Source: Nilaparvata lugens
Taxonomy: Eukaryota > Arthropoda > Insecta > Hemiptera > Delphacidae
Direction of reading: 5' to 3'
Assembly: GCF_014356525.2 (NCBI RefSeq)
Contig: NC_052506.1
Location: forward strand, 28,084,372 to 28,148,371
Length of the DNA: 64,000 bases
Below, in pieces: positions 10,689 to 21,000 of the stretch (its first letter is position 1; every line of letters begins with the position of its first letter). A program made the position numbers and the translations under genes. A model generated the notes under the pieces. It did no database searches. It saw nothing but the letters and a program-made list of their open reading frames with translations, and was not told the origin of the DNA.

Positions 10689-12621
10689 TTATACTTGATT
10701 AAGATGATGTTCAGTGGTTGTCATTGTACTGTATTTGTTATAACTTGCTATTGTTGATTCACTTTGTTGGCCCAATAAAATATCCATCAGTATGTTTGTC
10801 TCCTCTTCTAAAGAACTTGGTGAGGATTGCAGTTGATTAATTGATGAAATGCTGGTAGGGAATTTCAATGTCACGGATGAGATTTCTGGCACAGTGACTT
10901 TTGATCCAACTGATACAAATTGAGAGAAAATATCATTTGCCTCCGAGTGTCCCAATCCTTTCTTCAAGTTTTGGTTCATGCCTTCTGGTCTACTTGATTT
11001 TATCTCAAGCTCTGTATTCTGAATAGGCATGCTACTAATTTTCTCGTTTTGAGTACTAGAATCAATTTGTAAAAATTTAAATTTACCGCTGGTCTTCGTT
11101 TTATCTTCTAAAGCGTTGTATTGATCATTTGCCTTCATCGAATTATTTTTTGGCTCAGTAAACTCCAGAGTTGGCACGAATACATTCACAAAATGATTTT
11201 TGGATGACACGTTCTTGGTTCGGTCAGTATTTTCCTCGATGATTTCCAATCTTGCTGGCTTGAGACTCAAGTGTAAATCCTGCCCTCCAGGTGGTGACTT
11301 GTTTATTATGACTGCTTCCTTGTTGGTTCCAGTGACATAAAAGAAGTCTACTGGAGTTTCAGTCGTTAGATCAATGTTATTTTGATTTGATACATTCGTT
11401 ATATTCTCACTGTTCCATTTCGATGACTGAGTATTTGGAAATGTATTTTGCTCAGTGAAGCCCCCTATCATTTTAAGGATTGTAGGTTCAATACTAGACT
11501 GTGAACCTAACTTCACACCAGCATGTCCATTGAGGTCTGTTCCACTAATCTGCTGACGATGGAGAGAAATCGAACTGGTGGAGGCTTGCTGTTCCATAGT
11601 CGTTTTTACGCCATTAGTATTCATTCCTACAGAATGAACGGTAGTGGATGACATTCGCTCGCTGTGGTTCTCAATTGCTTCAGGCAATGTTGCTCTGAAA
11701 TAATTGAATTGCTCCTCTCCTGCTTTGTTTTTATTATTGATGACAACTTCATTGTTATGGTTATTTAGAGGAATAAAATGTTTGGGGTATTTAGAATTAG
11801 AATCAATAATCAAATTACGTTCTATTGTTTTGATTATATCACCGCTGCTATTTTTTAAAGGAGAAGGAGGAGTACTGCTTAACGTCTCAGAATGATCTAA
11901 TAGATAAGAATAAGTCGATGAGTAAGTTAATTTCCCGAAGGCACTAGGTATTGTTTTTTGTTCATTAGTAGTTGAGACTGGTCCTTGTGAAGTTTTCTCA
12001 TTGGAAGTAATTTTCTCTGACTGCAAGTCATTGGAAAAAGCTTTTATTATTATATGCGATGTATTTAGCATAGGTACTGATAATTGGTTTAAAATTTTAT
12101 TACTTTCATCTAGAATTAATATTGTGATGTTCTTGTACGTTGAGTTCTGATCAGACGCAGCCTTTACATTTTTATTGGTTGAGCTTTTCGTTTGATATTT
12201 TATTGTAGATTTCGAGTTGAATATGTTGTAGTCGGTTATATTCAACCTCTTTTGGGTTCCATAACTATTATATTTAGTATGAGGTTCGTCAGGACCAATT
12301 GAAACCGCACTTTTCTGATTATTTCTGTTGAAACCTATTAACCTCGATTGTAACTCCAACCTTGTGGGTAAAGCGCTGGATATATATGATTCTGTATTAA
12401 CACCTGTAGAGTATTGTTTTCCAAACCCACCATTGAAATTTCCATCATGCAAATTATAGTAATTCTGCGCATTATCATTGTGATGCAAATCATTGTAACG
12501 TGATGAGAAGAAATTATGCTGCTGGGGTCTTTCATCCTTGGACTCAAACTTTAGTAACTTTTGCTCACTGCTTTCCCAACGATTTTGATCATCTCCAAAT
12601 TGAGCATTTATATATTTACTG
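10689..12621 (-). CDS. Large exon of an unrecognised Ser/Thr/Asn-rich protein
   Basis: A single open reading of about 644 codons ends at the stop just below 10692. The protein is hydrophilic and rich in Ser, Thr, Asn and Gln, has many Asn-x-Ser/Thr sites, few Cys, and no membrane segment or domain I recognise. The frame is open to an ATG at 12635, but tgtttgttttcag directly before 12621 is an excellent splice acceptor, so this is probably a downstream exon beginning SKYINAQFGDDQNRW. The following AQF would suit a signal-peptide cleavage site with the leader in an upstream exon, which I did not find. A secreted, mucin-like or matrix protein is one possibility. Length and lack of stops in A+T-rich DNA make it a real exon. 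Confidence 0.65.
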
Positions 12622-12635
12622 CTGAAAACAAACAT

Positions 12636-13143
12636 TCAATCTATCATCACATAGGATTATAGGTTCTCATAATTTTGTAATATCAACTTTTTGATGTGCA
12701 TTTTCAGTATCAAATGTTCAATAGAGATAATTTAAAACTTTAATTGCCTCTTAACCTGTAATAAAAGATCAAAAATCACTAGGATAGAAAGTGTTTCTAA
12801 GGCGGACAATAATTATTGTTGAATAAGGGATACTTTGCACACTGATCAAATATATTTATTATATAATATCAAAAAATATTTCTTGGAATAATGATAAGAT
12901 TCCCAAGGATTGTCATTTCTACTAGTAAAGTTTTTTCAATAGTTCTGTGAATAAGTGGAACCTGTGGACCATTTCATAATTTTATAGCCTAGACATGGAG
13001 AATTAAAATAATTCCTAAAAGTTTGTAGAGTGAATATTGATATTGTGGAACTTTTTCATGATTGAAGAGACTTGAGATACCGTATTGTGAATAATCAACT
13101 TTATTTCAATACAAATTTTTATATATTGAATATTTAGACATGG
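12636..13143. other. Spacer or intron 5' of the Ser/Thr/Asn-rich exon
   Basis: A+T-rich; may hold the intron and leader exon of the minus-strand gene, but no convincing exon was seen. Positions 13065-13082 (tgaagagacttgagata) are close to the reverse complement of 14639-14652, on the other side of the LINE insertion. Confidence 0.35.
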
Positions 13144-13153
13144 ATATATCAAG

Positions 13154-14635
13154 GGGAAGATACAATAACTGCAGAAATGATAAAGGCCGGTGGTCCACAC
13201 CTTCTCAAAGCTTTACATAGTTTAATTGTTCAAATTTGGAGAGAAGAAGAAATGCCTGAAGATTGGCGGATGGCGGTAATCTGCCCTATCCATAAGAAAG
13301 GAAGCAAGACTGACTGCTCAAACTATAGAGGTATCTCCTTATTGAATATTGCTTATAAAGTCCTAACCAAGATAATAGGTAGAAGGTTGATGCCTTATGG
13401 GGAAGAAATTTTAGGGGACTACCAAGCTGGATTTAGACCAAACCGATCATGCACAGACCATATATTCACTATCCGTACAATCTTGGAAAAATGCTATGAG
13501 TATAATATTGATTTGCACCAATTATACATAGATTATAAGCAAGCATTTGATAGTGTGAAAAGGAATAGTCTGTTAGCAAGTATGATTGAATTCGGTATAC
13601 CTGGCAAACTTACAAGATTAGTGAGAATGACTTTGAAAGGTACAAAGTACCGAGTGAAGATCCAGGGAAGCCTGTCCAACAGTTTCTTGGCAAGTAATGG
13701 ACTTAGACAAGGAGATGTATTATCGGCCATGCTATTCAATATTAGTTTGGAAAAGGTTATACGGAGTTTGACAGTTAACCCAAATGGAACCATCATGGAT
13801 AGGACTCTACAATACATGGCATACGCAGATGATGTGGTCCTACTAGCAAGAAATAAAAGAGCCCTACTGGAAGGATTTGACCAACTTAAGACTGGATCTG
13901 AGCAAACAGGTCTCAAAATTAATAATAATAAGACAAAATATATGCACAATAGTAGAAAAAATACCCAAGGGAATGAAAGACGTTTTGTGTTTGGAGACAG
14001 TAGTTTTGAGAAGGTTGAGGAATTCAAATATCTGGGAGCTGTAATAACACAAAAAAACGAAGTCCAAATAGATATCAAAGCTAAAGTATCAGCTGGGAAT
14101 AGATGTTATTATGCTTTAAAAACTTTTATCAATTCCCGACTTATCTCAAGAAGGCTAAAAGTGCAAGTTTACAACACTGTCATAAGACCAGCCGTACTAT
14201 ATGGTGCAGAAACCTGGGTACTTACTCAGAGGGACGAGACCATACTCAATGTCTGGGAAAGAAAGATCCTCCGAAAAATCTACGGACCCACCTATAGTGA
14301 TGGAGAGTGGAGGATCCGCACTAACCAAGAGTTGCGAGAGCTCTACAACAACCCAGACATTGTAGTTGAAATAAAAATGAGACGTCTAGGTTGGTTAGGA
14401 CATGTGGAGCGCATGGATGACTCAAGGAGCGCAAAGAAAGTCCACAGAATGAATCCTGGAGGAAGAAGACTGAGGGGAAGACCAAGAATGCGTTGGATTG
14501 ACGACGTGGAGAATGACTTGAGGCAGATGGGTATCAGAGGATGGAGAAGGAAAGCTCAAAATCGGGACGAATGGAGAGGCATACTGCGGGAGGCCAAGAC
14601 CCTCAATGGGTTGTAGAGCCGAGGAGTAAGTAAGT
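13154..14635 (+). mobile_element. 5'-truncated LINE with intact reverse transcriptase reading frame
   Basis: The plus frame is uninterrupted from about 13155 to TAG 14614-14616. It carries the RT blocks NYRGISLLN, GFRPNRSCTDHIFTI, LYIDYKQAFDSV (motif A, Asp), GLRQGDVLSAMLFN (motif B), YADDVVLLA (motif C, catalytic Asp pair) and GLKINNNKTKYM, then the WLGHVERM and RGRPRMRW tail common in insect LINEs (RTE-like or related). The endonuclease end is missing, as usual after incomplete target-primed reverse transcription. The 10-bp sequence atatatcaag flanks it at 13144-13153 and 14636-14645. The 3' end has a short (taag)n tail. Intact frame plus perfect duplication indicate a recent insertion that cannot move by itself. 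Confidence 0.9.
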
Positions 14636-14645
14636 ATATATCAAG

Positions 14646-14912
14646 TCTCTTCAATTAATGCCAAAAAATATAATTGGTTCATAATCAACCGTTCAATAAA
14701 TACCTGGAGACAATAAATATGAAAATGAAAAGCGTTTTCATCCTTCATAGGGTGCTTCAATACTTGCAATCAGCTAGGAAAATCATGATAATTTGATAGC
14801 TCTTGTACTCTCATTAAGTAATTAATATATTTCCAATAATCGTATCTGAAACACAATATATATACATCTTGAATTATATCCTAATGTTCACAAACTTAAG
14901 TAAAACCCTGAA
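14646..14912. other. Spacer, no feature recognised
   Basis: Short A+T-rich stretch between the LINE and the large foldback repeat. Confidence 0.35.
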
Positions 14913-17050
14913 CATTTCTACCCAAAAAAATATTTTTTCACTTGAAAAAACCGACGCCCGTGACATTTTAAATCTACGACACCCGTAGGCAATCTATATT
15001 AAATCCTGCACTTTTCTCTCAGAGAACTACGAATGTAATTTATATAAAATGTCCATCTATAATTCTACAAAGCTCATGATATCGAAATATTTTCTAAATT
15101 TATATAAATCTGATACAAAATACCAAATGAGAAAATTTACTGCTGTTTCAACTATCATTTTTTTTACTTATAAGCTAGATAGATTCTTTTACAAAAAAGT
15201 ATTTCTATTCTAAACATTAACTATTTTATAAATATAAAGAAGTAGCTATTTATTCTAGTATGGGAAATCTCTACTAGACTATAATAGAAAGAGATTTCCC
15301 ATACTAGAAAAAATACTTCTTTATATTTATAAAATAGTAAATAGTCCAGTCAAAGAAAGGTTATAGAGTGCAATGTTTGGAAGACAATAATTTTTGACCT
15401 CGCAGTTCTATTTAGGGTAGTAAGGAGGTAAACATATTAAAAGTCTCCACCCCTACCCCCTGTGCTAAGGGGATGAGGGTGGTTTAAAAGTTGCGTTTTT
15501 CAGCGTTTTGCTCCCACACTCATATCTTGAGAACAATGCGTTCAACTGACAAAACTAACCATTCAAAAATGAAGCTTGATAAATTCTCTACACTTTTTGT
15601 TCAGTGGAACTTCGTGATATTCCCGAGATATTCGCTCTTGAAGGTATGTAGTTGTTGAAATGACAGGTTCTTATCCAATGTTTTGCTTTTTCAGGGCTTA
15701 TAGCTATCCAACAATGCATCGTAAGAACTGATGCTTATCGTAAGTTTGTAGAGCATTGAATCCTCTTTGAAATGATGTATTATTCCACTAGTCCAAGTTT
15801 TCCTTTCATTGTTATAGCAGCTTTAATGTAGGGAGGTGAAATGTTCATTGCTGCAACAATATTGATCGTTTGACAATGATATTTGAAGGGGGTGTTTGTG
15901 AAACAATTTTTGACTTTGCAGCTTAATTTGGACTAGTTAGTAGGTGAACATACCAAAATTGCGCAACTTTATCCTCTCTGTTGAAGGCGTGGAACCGCTG
16001 AGTTGACACTTGTTGCAGCAATGAGAATTTCACCCCCTACATTGAAGCTGCTTTAACAATGAGAGGAAAACTTGGAATAGTGAAATAATACATAATTTTA
16101 AAAAGAATTCAATGCTCTACACATCTACAATAAGCATCATTCCTTACGATGCATTATTGGAGAGTTATGAGTCCTGAAAAAGCAAAACATTGGATAAAAA
16201 CCTGTCATTTCAACTACACACCTTCTAGAGCGAATATATCGGGAACTGTTGGGAATATCACAAAATTTTTCAAAACAAAAAGTGTAGAGAATTTATCAAG
16301 CTTAATTTTCAAATGGTTAGTTTTGTCAGTTGAACACATTGTTCTCAAGATATGAGCGTGGGAGCAAAACTCTGAAAAATGCAACATTTAAACCACCCTC
16401 ATCCCCTTTTAGCACATGAGTTAGGAATGAGGACGTTTGATATGTTCTTCTCCTAATTAGTCTTAACAAAATGCAAAGTCAAAAATTGTGTTTGAAACAT
16501 TCTCTCCAAATTCCTTTGTCAATTGGTCTATTGTTGCAAAAATGGAGATTTCACAATCAATGCTAAAGCTGCTGCAAAAAGTGTAGGGAAATTCATAAAA
16601 GTGTGAAATTATACATAAAATTGAAGAGTATTCAATGCTCTATAAGTTCATAATCAGCTTGGATTTTTCCAATCAATTTTTCAAACGTTATAAGAGCAAA
16701 AATTGAAAAAACAATTGGAGGAAAACATGCCTGGACTAAAATGTTTAGAATAGAAATACTTTTTTGTAAAAATATTCTATTGTAGCTTATGAGAATTAAT
16801 AAAAAAATTAATTGAAACAGCAGTAAATTTCCTCATTAGGTTTTGTATCAAATTTATCTAAATTTAAAAAATAGTTCAATATCATGAGCTTTGTAAAATT
16901 ATAGATTTACATTCAATAGAAAAATACATTAGTAGTTCTTTGAGAGAAAATTATAGGATTTATTTAATATAGATTGCCTAAGGGTGTCGTAGATTTATAA
17001 TGTCATGGTCGTCGGTTTTTTAAGTGAAAATATTGTTTTGGGTAGAAATG
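14913..17050. mobile_element. 2.1-kb foldback repeat with arms near 1 kb
   Basis: The left arm (14913 to about 15858) and right arm (about 16012-17050) are diverged reverse complements. Paired blocks include catttctaccc/gggtagaaatg at the tips, ctgctgtttca/tgaaacagcag (15151, 16814), ggatgagggtgg/ccaccctcatcc (15471, 16393), gttctcaagata versus tatcttgagaac, and ctgcaacaa/ttgttgcag near the turn. The right arm has an internal duplication: about 16010-16150 resembles 16520-16665. The motif around ttttgacttt recurs at 15380, 15905 and 16475. No transposase is visible, so it looks like a non-autonomous foldback transposon or an inverted duplication. Small reading frames inside are not credible genes. 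Confidence 0.8.
15221..15337. mobile_element. 117-bp hairpin MITE nested in the foldback left arm, TAA duplication
   Basis: The arms ctattttataaatataaaga and its reverse complement tctttatatttataaaatag end the element; agtatgggaaatctct pairs with agagatttcccatact nearer the centre. TAA is present on both sides (15218-15220 and 15338-15340). The right arm of the host repeat (near 16735) has the uninterrupted site, so the insertion is later than the inverted duplication. Confidence 0.8.
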
Positions 17051-18072
17051 GTCTAATACTCTTCTTTCTATTATAGTCTAATAATATAGCGCTTGTTCTG
17101 ATAGAGGCATCAAAAAGAAAAGCAAAGTTAATAAAATGATTTTAGTTTGGAAATTCAATTAGACTAGTCAATATTATCCTGCTGGGTTTTCAAGGTCTGT
17201 AGCTCTCAAGTTCGCTTTGATAAAATTGTTTTTGTGAAGTCTTTTTACTGTAAAAAGGCTGAAATATGGTATTTTGCGCAACCACTATTACTATCAGGAT
17301 TCATTACCAGTAGGACTAACTTTATGTAAAATATTGATACAGTAGGTATCACATTTTTAGCAATTAAGAGTCAAGTTGAATAAGCTACAATAATTTTATT
17401 TAAGTTTAAACATTGAAAAATTTTGCTTAGTATAACCATAAATTTTAAAACAATAACAGAACCTAAAAACGTTATTTTTAACATGAGACTTTTTATCACT
17501 ATAGATATTCTACTATACTTGTAAATCATAAATCTATGCTTTATAGTAAATCTACTTAGAAAAAAATGGGTATTACTTACTTCTACAACTTGATACTAGA
17601 TCAGACATTTTCTATGTATAAACTTAATAAATTTCAACATTTTCTATCCATAACAACCCGGGCTTGATGGCTCTAGAAGTGCTCTATCATAGTGCTTAGT
17701 GGCGCTATCATTACTTTCGTCACATATATATCACATTTCATCCGCTGTTTGTATTTAAGCCACTGATTGAATATTATTATTGCAGGTGATCAAGATCTTG
17801 CATCAAATATTTTTCTATCAATATTAATTTATGTATGCGCGCGCTTTCTGTTCGAAATCATGTGATTAAGTTCAGCTGATTATATAGAAGATGATATATT
17901 TTTAATATACCGTATTCATTGCAAATTTCATTCCCTTGGAAACAGATCAATTTTCAACCATGTCAAATTTTGGTTTTTGAAATAGTGAAATTTCCTGTTT
18001 AATTGTAGAAATTTGCTAGCTGGGTTTTCCCACATCATCAAATTTATTACTGGGTTTTTCTAAATCATCAAA
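17051..18072. other. Upstream region of the DUF4485-like gene
   Basis: Likely holds promoter and 5' UTR of the plus-strand gene starting at 18073. No TATA box or other element can be assigned with confidence. Positions 17064-17080 match the loop of the nested hairpin MITE in inverted orientation. Confidence 0.35.
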
Positions 18073-18088
18073 ATGTCAGGAGCAGGTG
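18073..18088 (+). CDS. DUF4485-like gene exon 1 (start codon)
   Basis: ATG followed by TCAGGAGCAGGT and the donor G|GTAAGT at 18089. It encodes MSGAG plus one base of a split codon that joins the Lys/Glu-rich second exon in phase. The context aaaATGt and an upstream in-frame stop region are compatible with a start. Being only 16 nt of coding sequence, it would be missed by simple ORF scanning. Confidence 0.65.
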
Positions 18089-21000
18089 GTAAGTATTAGA
18101 ATATTAATTAAATAACATTACACACCAGTGTACCTATTTGACAAGATTTTGAAATATTAGTTGGCAGTTAAGTTTAAATTTTTATAGTCCAGTTAATAAA
18201 AGTTAGACTTAAAAAGGGAGCATGCTTGCAACTTATATTGTAATTATTCTGATTTCTTAATAATATTATATTTTTTGGATACATAAGAAAAGTCCAGAAC
18301 CAATTTTTTTCATACAAAGTTCCCTTGTGGTAGATGCTGAGTGACCCAAAAACCTTGTGTTTTTGGTTCATTCTCCAGTTTTTAACCATTTCCGCCAAAT
18401 CTTGTAATCGGACAGAAAAATTTGCTCCTGCCTTCTTTTTAAATTATGAAATTTGTAATAAAATGAGATCATGTGGAACACTCTATTTTCAATGAGCACT
18501 GAGTTACAATTTTTCAAAAATAATTAAAATTTTAAGAAAAAATCAATTTTGATGAATTTTAGTTTTTGATCAACAACATCTCTCAATTTTCATCATTTAA
18601 ATGTGATTCAAAATCCCTTTGGGCGCAATTTTCTGCTCTTCACTCTGAGACCAAAAAAAGCGCGCTATCTCATCTAGGTTTCTAGATAAACCTGACGACA
18701 ATGCTTCATGTATTTTGAAAAACACCAAAGTTTCAGCATCAACCATCATAAACAACTCTATTGTCACATTGAAATTTCGCACAATGATGTAAGTTCAATA
18801 TAGCATCATGTTCTATGAGAATAACCCGTTAAAAGCACTCAATTTAGTGGAGAGTTGCGCCATAGAGAAACAATAGCGTAAGTAGATATCCCATGGTATA
18901 GGCCGTTTATGTCGCAATTTTCACTGTTATCTCAAGCCAATTACTGTCCATTATTGTAGATTTTTACTGTTTTGGCCGGGTGAGAGTGTATGAACGGCAC
19001 AATATGAGAGACTGCCTGCGTCACATAGCTTTATGGGAAAGAACTATCGGCTTGAGATAACAGAAAAAGTTATAATACCCTATATACCCGACATAAATAC
19101 CCTATACCATGGGATATCTACTTAATGCTATTGTTTCTCTATGGTTGCGCATAAGGACACCTCCAGGATCAAAAGTGTTGAAATAGTAAATTGCATAAAA
19201 GGACATCAAGTATGACAAATAATGTCTCAATAATGGGCATTGATCACTAACTCAAAACTTTCTGATTACAAAAGAGCTGCACTATTACTAATTAGGCCTC
19301 AATTAAGACCTCCAGTAATTCAGTATATTCAGTCCATGACCGGCAGTTGCCAGACAGACTTCGTCAAAATAATATAGAACGATTAATACACAAATAACTA
19401 GAGATGACTGCAGATAGGTTGTTTCGTGTGGCTCTGTAGATGGACTGCCATACTAAATCATGAACAATCTGAAACTGGTCTACAAGTCCACTGGTCTCAT
19501 CATCTCTCAGTGAGTACAGAGGGTGGTTGATGAGTTTTTCCTACCAGCCTACAAAACTTCCCATACTCCAGCTCACGAACACAAATCGGCAGTATGTTAA
19601 AAATTTTAGCATCCGTAAGGGGTAGCATTCATGTGCTTTCGATAGTCTGGAGTAGGGCAGGTTAATGTTGCCCCGTCTCCTGGTATTGTGGTGGTGCAGC
19701 TGGCCCCTCTCCTGGTAGGCATGAACTTCACTCCTTAGGAGCCGTAGGGAGCTATACATGTACTGACTGTACACTGTCAGTATTTTCAGGCGTTTGAAGA
19801 TTGGCCGGCAGTGCTCCAGGTAATGCGATGACGTGATGACACGAAGAACTTTCTTCTGTAGAAGAAGAATCCTTTCACAGCTACCCGCATGGTCCCATAG
19901 TACTATTCCGTAGCTTATATGACTATGGAACAGCCCATGGTAGGCTGTAATTTTTCATTAATTTGATTTTAATCAAGTTATTGATTTAATTGAGTTAGGC
20001 CTCGTTGAGGCCTAATTACTAATAGTGCAGCTATTTTGTAATCAGACAGTTTTGAGTTAGTGATCGCTGCCCATTATTAAGACATTATTTTTGTCATTCT
20101 TAAAGTCCTTTCATGCAATTTACTATTTTAGCGCTAAAGAAGCTTGTTGTTGCGGTTCAAAATAATGCATTATAAGTCAAATTCGGTCGAAAAATAGAAA
20201 ATACATCCTTGAGTTCAACCAGTATTTCAATACACAAAAATTGCCTATTTCTATATTTAAAGTATCTTGATAACCCGTAATCATTATGAAAAATATTGAG
20301 TTATTTGATCTTGAATTGTAAAATAAAATCTTCTCTTTTGTTTGCTGTAAACGTTTTTTTGAAGTAGCCTACAAAAGCTAAAATAAAATACTTTAAATAC
20401 GGTATTATTGTTTTTTAAGAAACGGAGACCGTTTTTAAAAGGTCTGTTTAATAAATAGGTAATCATATTGAAAAAATGATCTCATACAGAAAATTCTATG
20501 AAAACATGAAAGCAGCGAAAAGCAAATAAAGAAGATGTTTCATATTTATTTATTTTACAGAAAAAGCAGAGAAATCAGAGAAAGCAGAGGAAGCAGAACC
20601 CGAGATTCCGGAAGAGGCCTTTCACATGGTGAGATGAATAAAATAATATTGAATTTATGTTTAAACAAACATTTGAAAGCAGGCAACATTACCAAATTTA
20701 TAATTTTTTTTATTGAACTATATTCAAACTAATAGTGTTATAACCTGGTTATTTTTTTATTTCCTCTCTTTAGCACGCAGTTTATTTTATAGTCCATACA
20801 AAATTAGTTTTGACTTAGAGAAATATGCGGAGCCGAGAAATGGAGGGAGCCAATTATAGAGTGATCAATATAGTCATAGGTAGAAGCGCTGTTGCCAATT
20901 TGTCGATTAGACTCAGTCGACTCAGTGCTTTCAAAGAGGAAACTTCGTATGTGATGTATCATGAGCACTTGAACACTCACTAGAAATTAGAGAATGCAGG

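Noticed and set aside
13533..14078. 181-codon minus-strand frame
   Set aside because: Shadow of the LINE reverse transcriptase on the opposite strand.
16149..16355. 68-codon frame
   Set aside because: Falls within the right arm of the foldback repeat and is not kept in the left arm.
17581..17760. Leader exon for the minus-strand Ser/Thr/Asn-rich gene
   Set aside because: A donor-like GTAAGT and an ATG exist on the minus strand, but the splice phase leads to a stop at the start of the 12621 exon.
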